A stretch of 64,000 bases of DNA, from positions 3,865,297 to 3,929,296 of the forward strand of contig NC_133230.1 in the NCBI RefSeq assembly GCF_040436345.1, given 5' to 3'. The stretch is from Pagrus major (taxonomy: Eukaryota; Chordata; Actinopteri; Spariformes; Sparidae). Shown in pieces: positions 62,463-64,000 of this stretch. The notes beneath the pieces are model-generated. The model ran no database searches. It was given only the letters and a program-made list of their open reading frames with translations, and was not told the origin of the DNA. Made by a program: the position numbers and the translations under genes. Position 1 is the stretch's first letter, and every line of letters begins with the position of its first letter.

Positions 62463-64000
62463 ATTGAAATATTGTCGAGCCCCTGATAGAAACCATATGA
62501 AATGCTATTAATTTGATTTAATATAAAAGAGTCAGTTATTTCATCACTTGCAGAATATAGATTTTTTTTCGTATCTACATCAAAATGAAATCAAGGTGCT
62601 TGTAATTTGAACACTCGACAGAAAGACATTAACCTTTTGAACCTCCCGTTCGCCTTATCTTGTATTTTTAATTGGTTGTACTGAAGCTTTAAAGTCCTAA
62701 ATCCTCACAAAGTTCAAAGCCAGAACAAAATCTGCACTCCTGTGACCTTTAATTTCCCCAAAACAAGCACTTTTTTTTTTTTTTTGGTTGCACATCATCC
62801 AGTGTGTATTGTGTAACTGTCTTAACCAGGATTATACCTGTTTTTTTCTTTTTTTTTATATGCCATTTGGCTGGCACTTTCATCCTGAGCTCCTTATGGA
62901 CTTGAGAGTGCATACATGTTTGTTTTGATCCGGTGGGAGTCGAGCCTCTATCTCTGACGCTGTTAACACCGTGTTCTGCATGTTCGACCCACTCAGGAGA
63001 ATTCACCCATAACCCTGTCGGTACAGTACAGTACACATTAAGAAAAAATAAAACACAGTCTAGAGGTCAAACCATATGTGTAGGATGCAGCACACAACAG
63101 TATCTTGAAATCTAACAATTATTACAATATAACCTGTATATAACTTTTACTTTCTATTCTTCTACTTGTGTGCAGATGCTCTGACTTGTTTGTCCTGTTC
63201 AGTGTGAATTTGTGTCTTTCTCTGGTTCAGTGTAAACCACAGTATTGAATTACTGCAGAAAACTCATTAAATTACAGTACGACTATGTCTTTTTTGTTTC
63301 ACCCTGAAAGCTTTGGCACTTTGGGACAGCTGTGTCTTGTATAGTGTCATCTGTGTTCATCATACAGTCACGTTACGAGAACGTTAATGATAGGGGTGTC
63401 ACAAAAATGAATCGAAATCAGTCTACGTGGCGAATTTGCGCGTGCAAAGTGGAAAAAATACATTTCAAAAACACTGGCACAGCTAGCTTACCAGTAGCCT
63501 GCAGCTGCATTTCCAGACACGTATCCTTGAAGGAGGACAAACAACTGGCAGCATCAGAGACGTTTGAGAAATGGTTGATTACTTGTGGAGAAGGTCCATT
63601 ATGTTGCAGCCTAGTTGAACTCAGGCATTGTTAAAGAAACATACAGTTCCCTAAGTTATAACAAACCTCGTTGAAAGGTTTTTCAAGCTGAGATAATTAG
63701 GTTTCACAAAAAAATCTGTATGTTTCTTGTGTGATATTAGTCAGCAGCTAACCCAAGATCCAAATACATTCAGAATTGAATAATGTGTCCTCATTGATAT
63801 AAAGCGACAAATATAATATAAGGATTTTCAGAGCACTTCTTTTGTGTTTTTTCTGAGAACCACGAGTTGAACTCACCTTCACAGCTTCCTCTGTCGGTCT
63901 TAAATAACGGTGTCGATGGTCTGTTCACGGACGTGTGGGGATTTGGTTCACGGAGTTAATTGTTTGTTAAGTGTCATTCATTAACTGCTGTCTGGTGGGA

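Larger units (their letters stand above)
60546..64000. other. Downstream flank, intron or intergenic
   Basis: If the exon at 60,485 is real, this is its first intron. It holds a repeat (60,815-61,225 with a related piece at 61,440-61,610) and a long (AT)n. The open frame 63,332-63,634 (+) has Cys-rich but unrecognised content. Otherwise I see nothing I can name. Confidence 0.5.

Overview
The window is nuclear DNA from a teleost fish, most likely a percomorph. The evidence is spliced genes with GT-AG introns of about 80-2,400 bp, several interspersed repeats typical of percomorph genomes, and proteins that read as fish versions of vertebrate families. No tRNA, rRNA, CRISPR or prokaryotic feature was seen. 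The species is an inference and was not tested by search.

Layout: 1-18,300 has no gene I can support; it holds old repeat fragments, simple repeats and possible conserved non-coding DNA. 18,363-20,569 (+) is a five-exon complement factor D gene (cfd, 277 aa). Converging on it is a three-exon GIMAP/AIG1-type GTPase gene (23,982-21,553, -, 517 aa), with a degenerate N-terminal domain, a coiled coil and an intact C-terminal G domain. 25,408-41,579 (+) is dnaaf9 (C20orf194/Shulin homologue), rebuilt as 37 coding exons that keep frame for 1,152 aa. 42,440-48,360 is gene-poor. 53,468-48,873 (-) is a kyphoscoliosis peptidase (KY)-like gene with six coding exons, 839 aa and a Cys-His-Asp triad; it has an upstream non-coding exon and a TATA box. 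54,450-60,200 is repeat-bearing intergenic DNA with a LINE 3' end at 56,629-57,022. A CpG-rich block near 60,200-60,550 may hold the first coding exon (60,485-60,545, +) of a gene that continues beyond the window.

The genes do not form one pathway. cfd (alternative complement) and the GIMAP-like gene (immune GTPase family) are an adjacent convergent pair of immune type. dnaaf9 belongs to cytoplasmic assembly of axonemal dyneins. KY belongs to muscle maintenance. All splice models were built by eye from splice consensus, phase agreement and protein continuity, and none has transcript support. I found no convincing wholly new system. The most checkable oddities are a GC-AG intron, an extra Cys pair and the missing activation Arg in cfd; the half-degenerate tandem GIMAP protein; and, in the KY gene, a four-codon uORF overlapping the start codon and a 174-bp intron open in frame.
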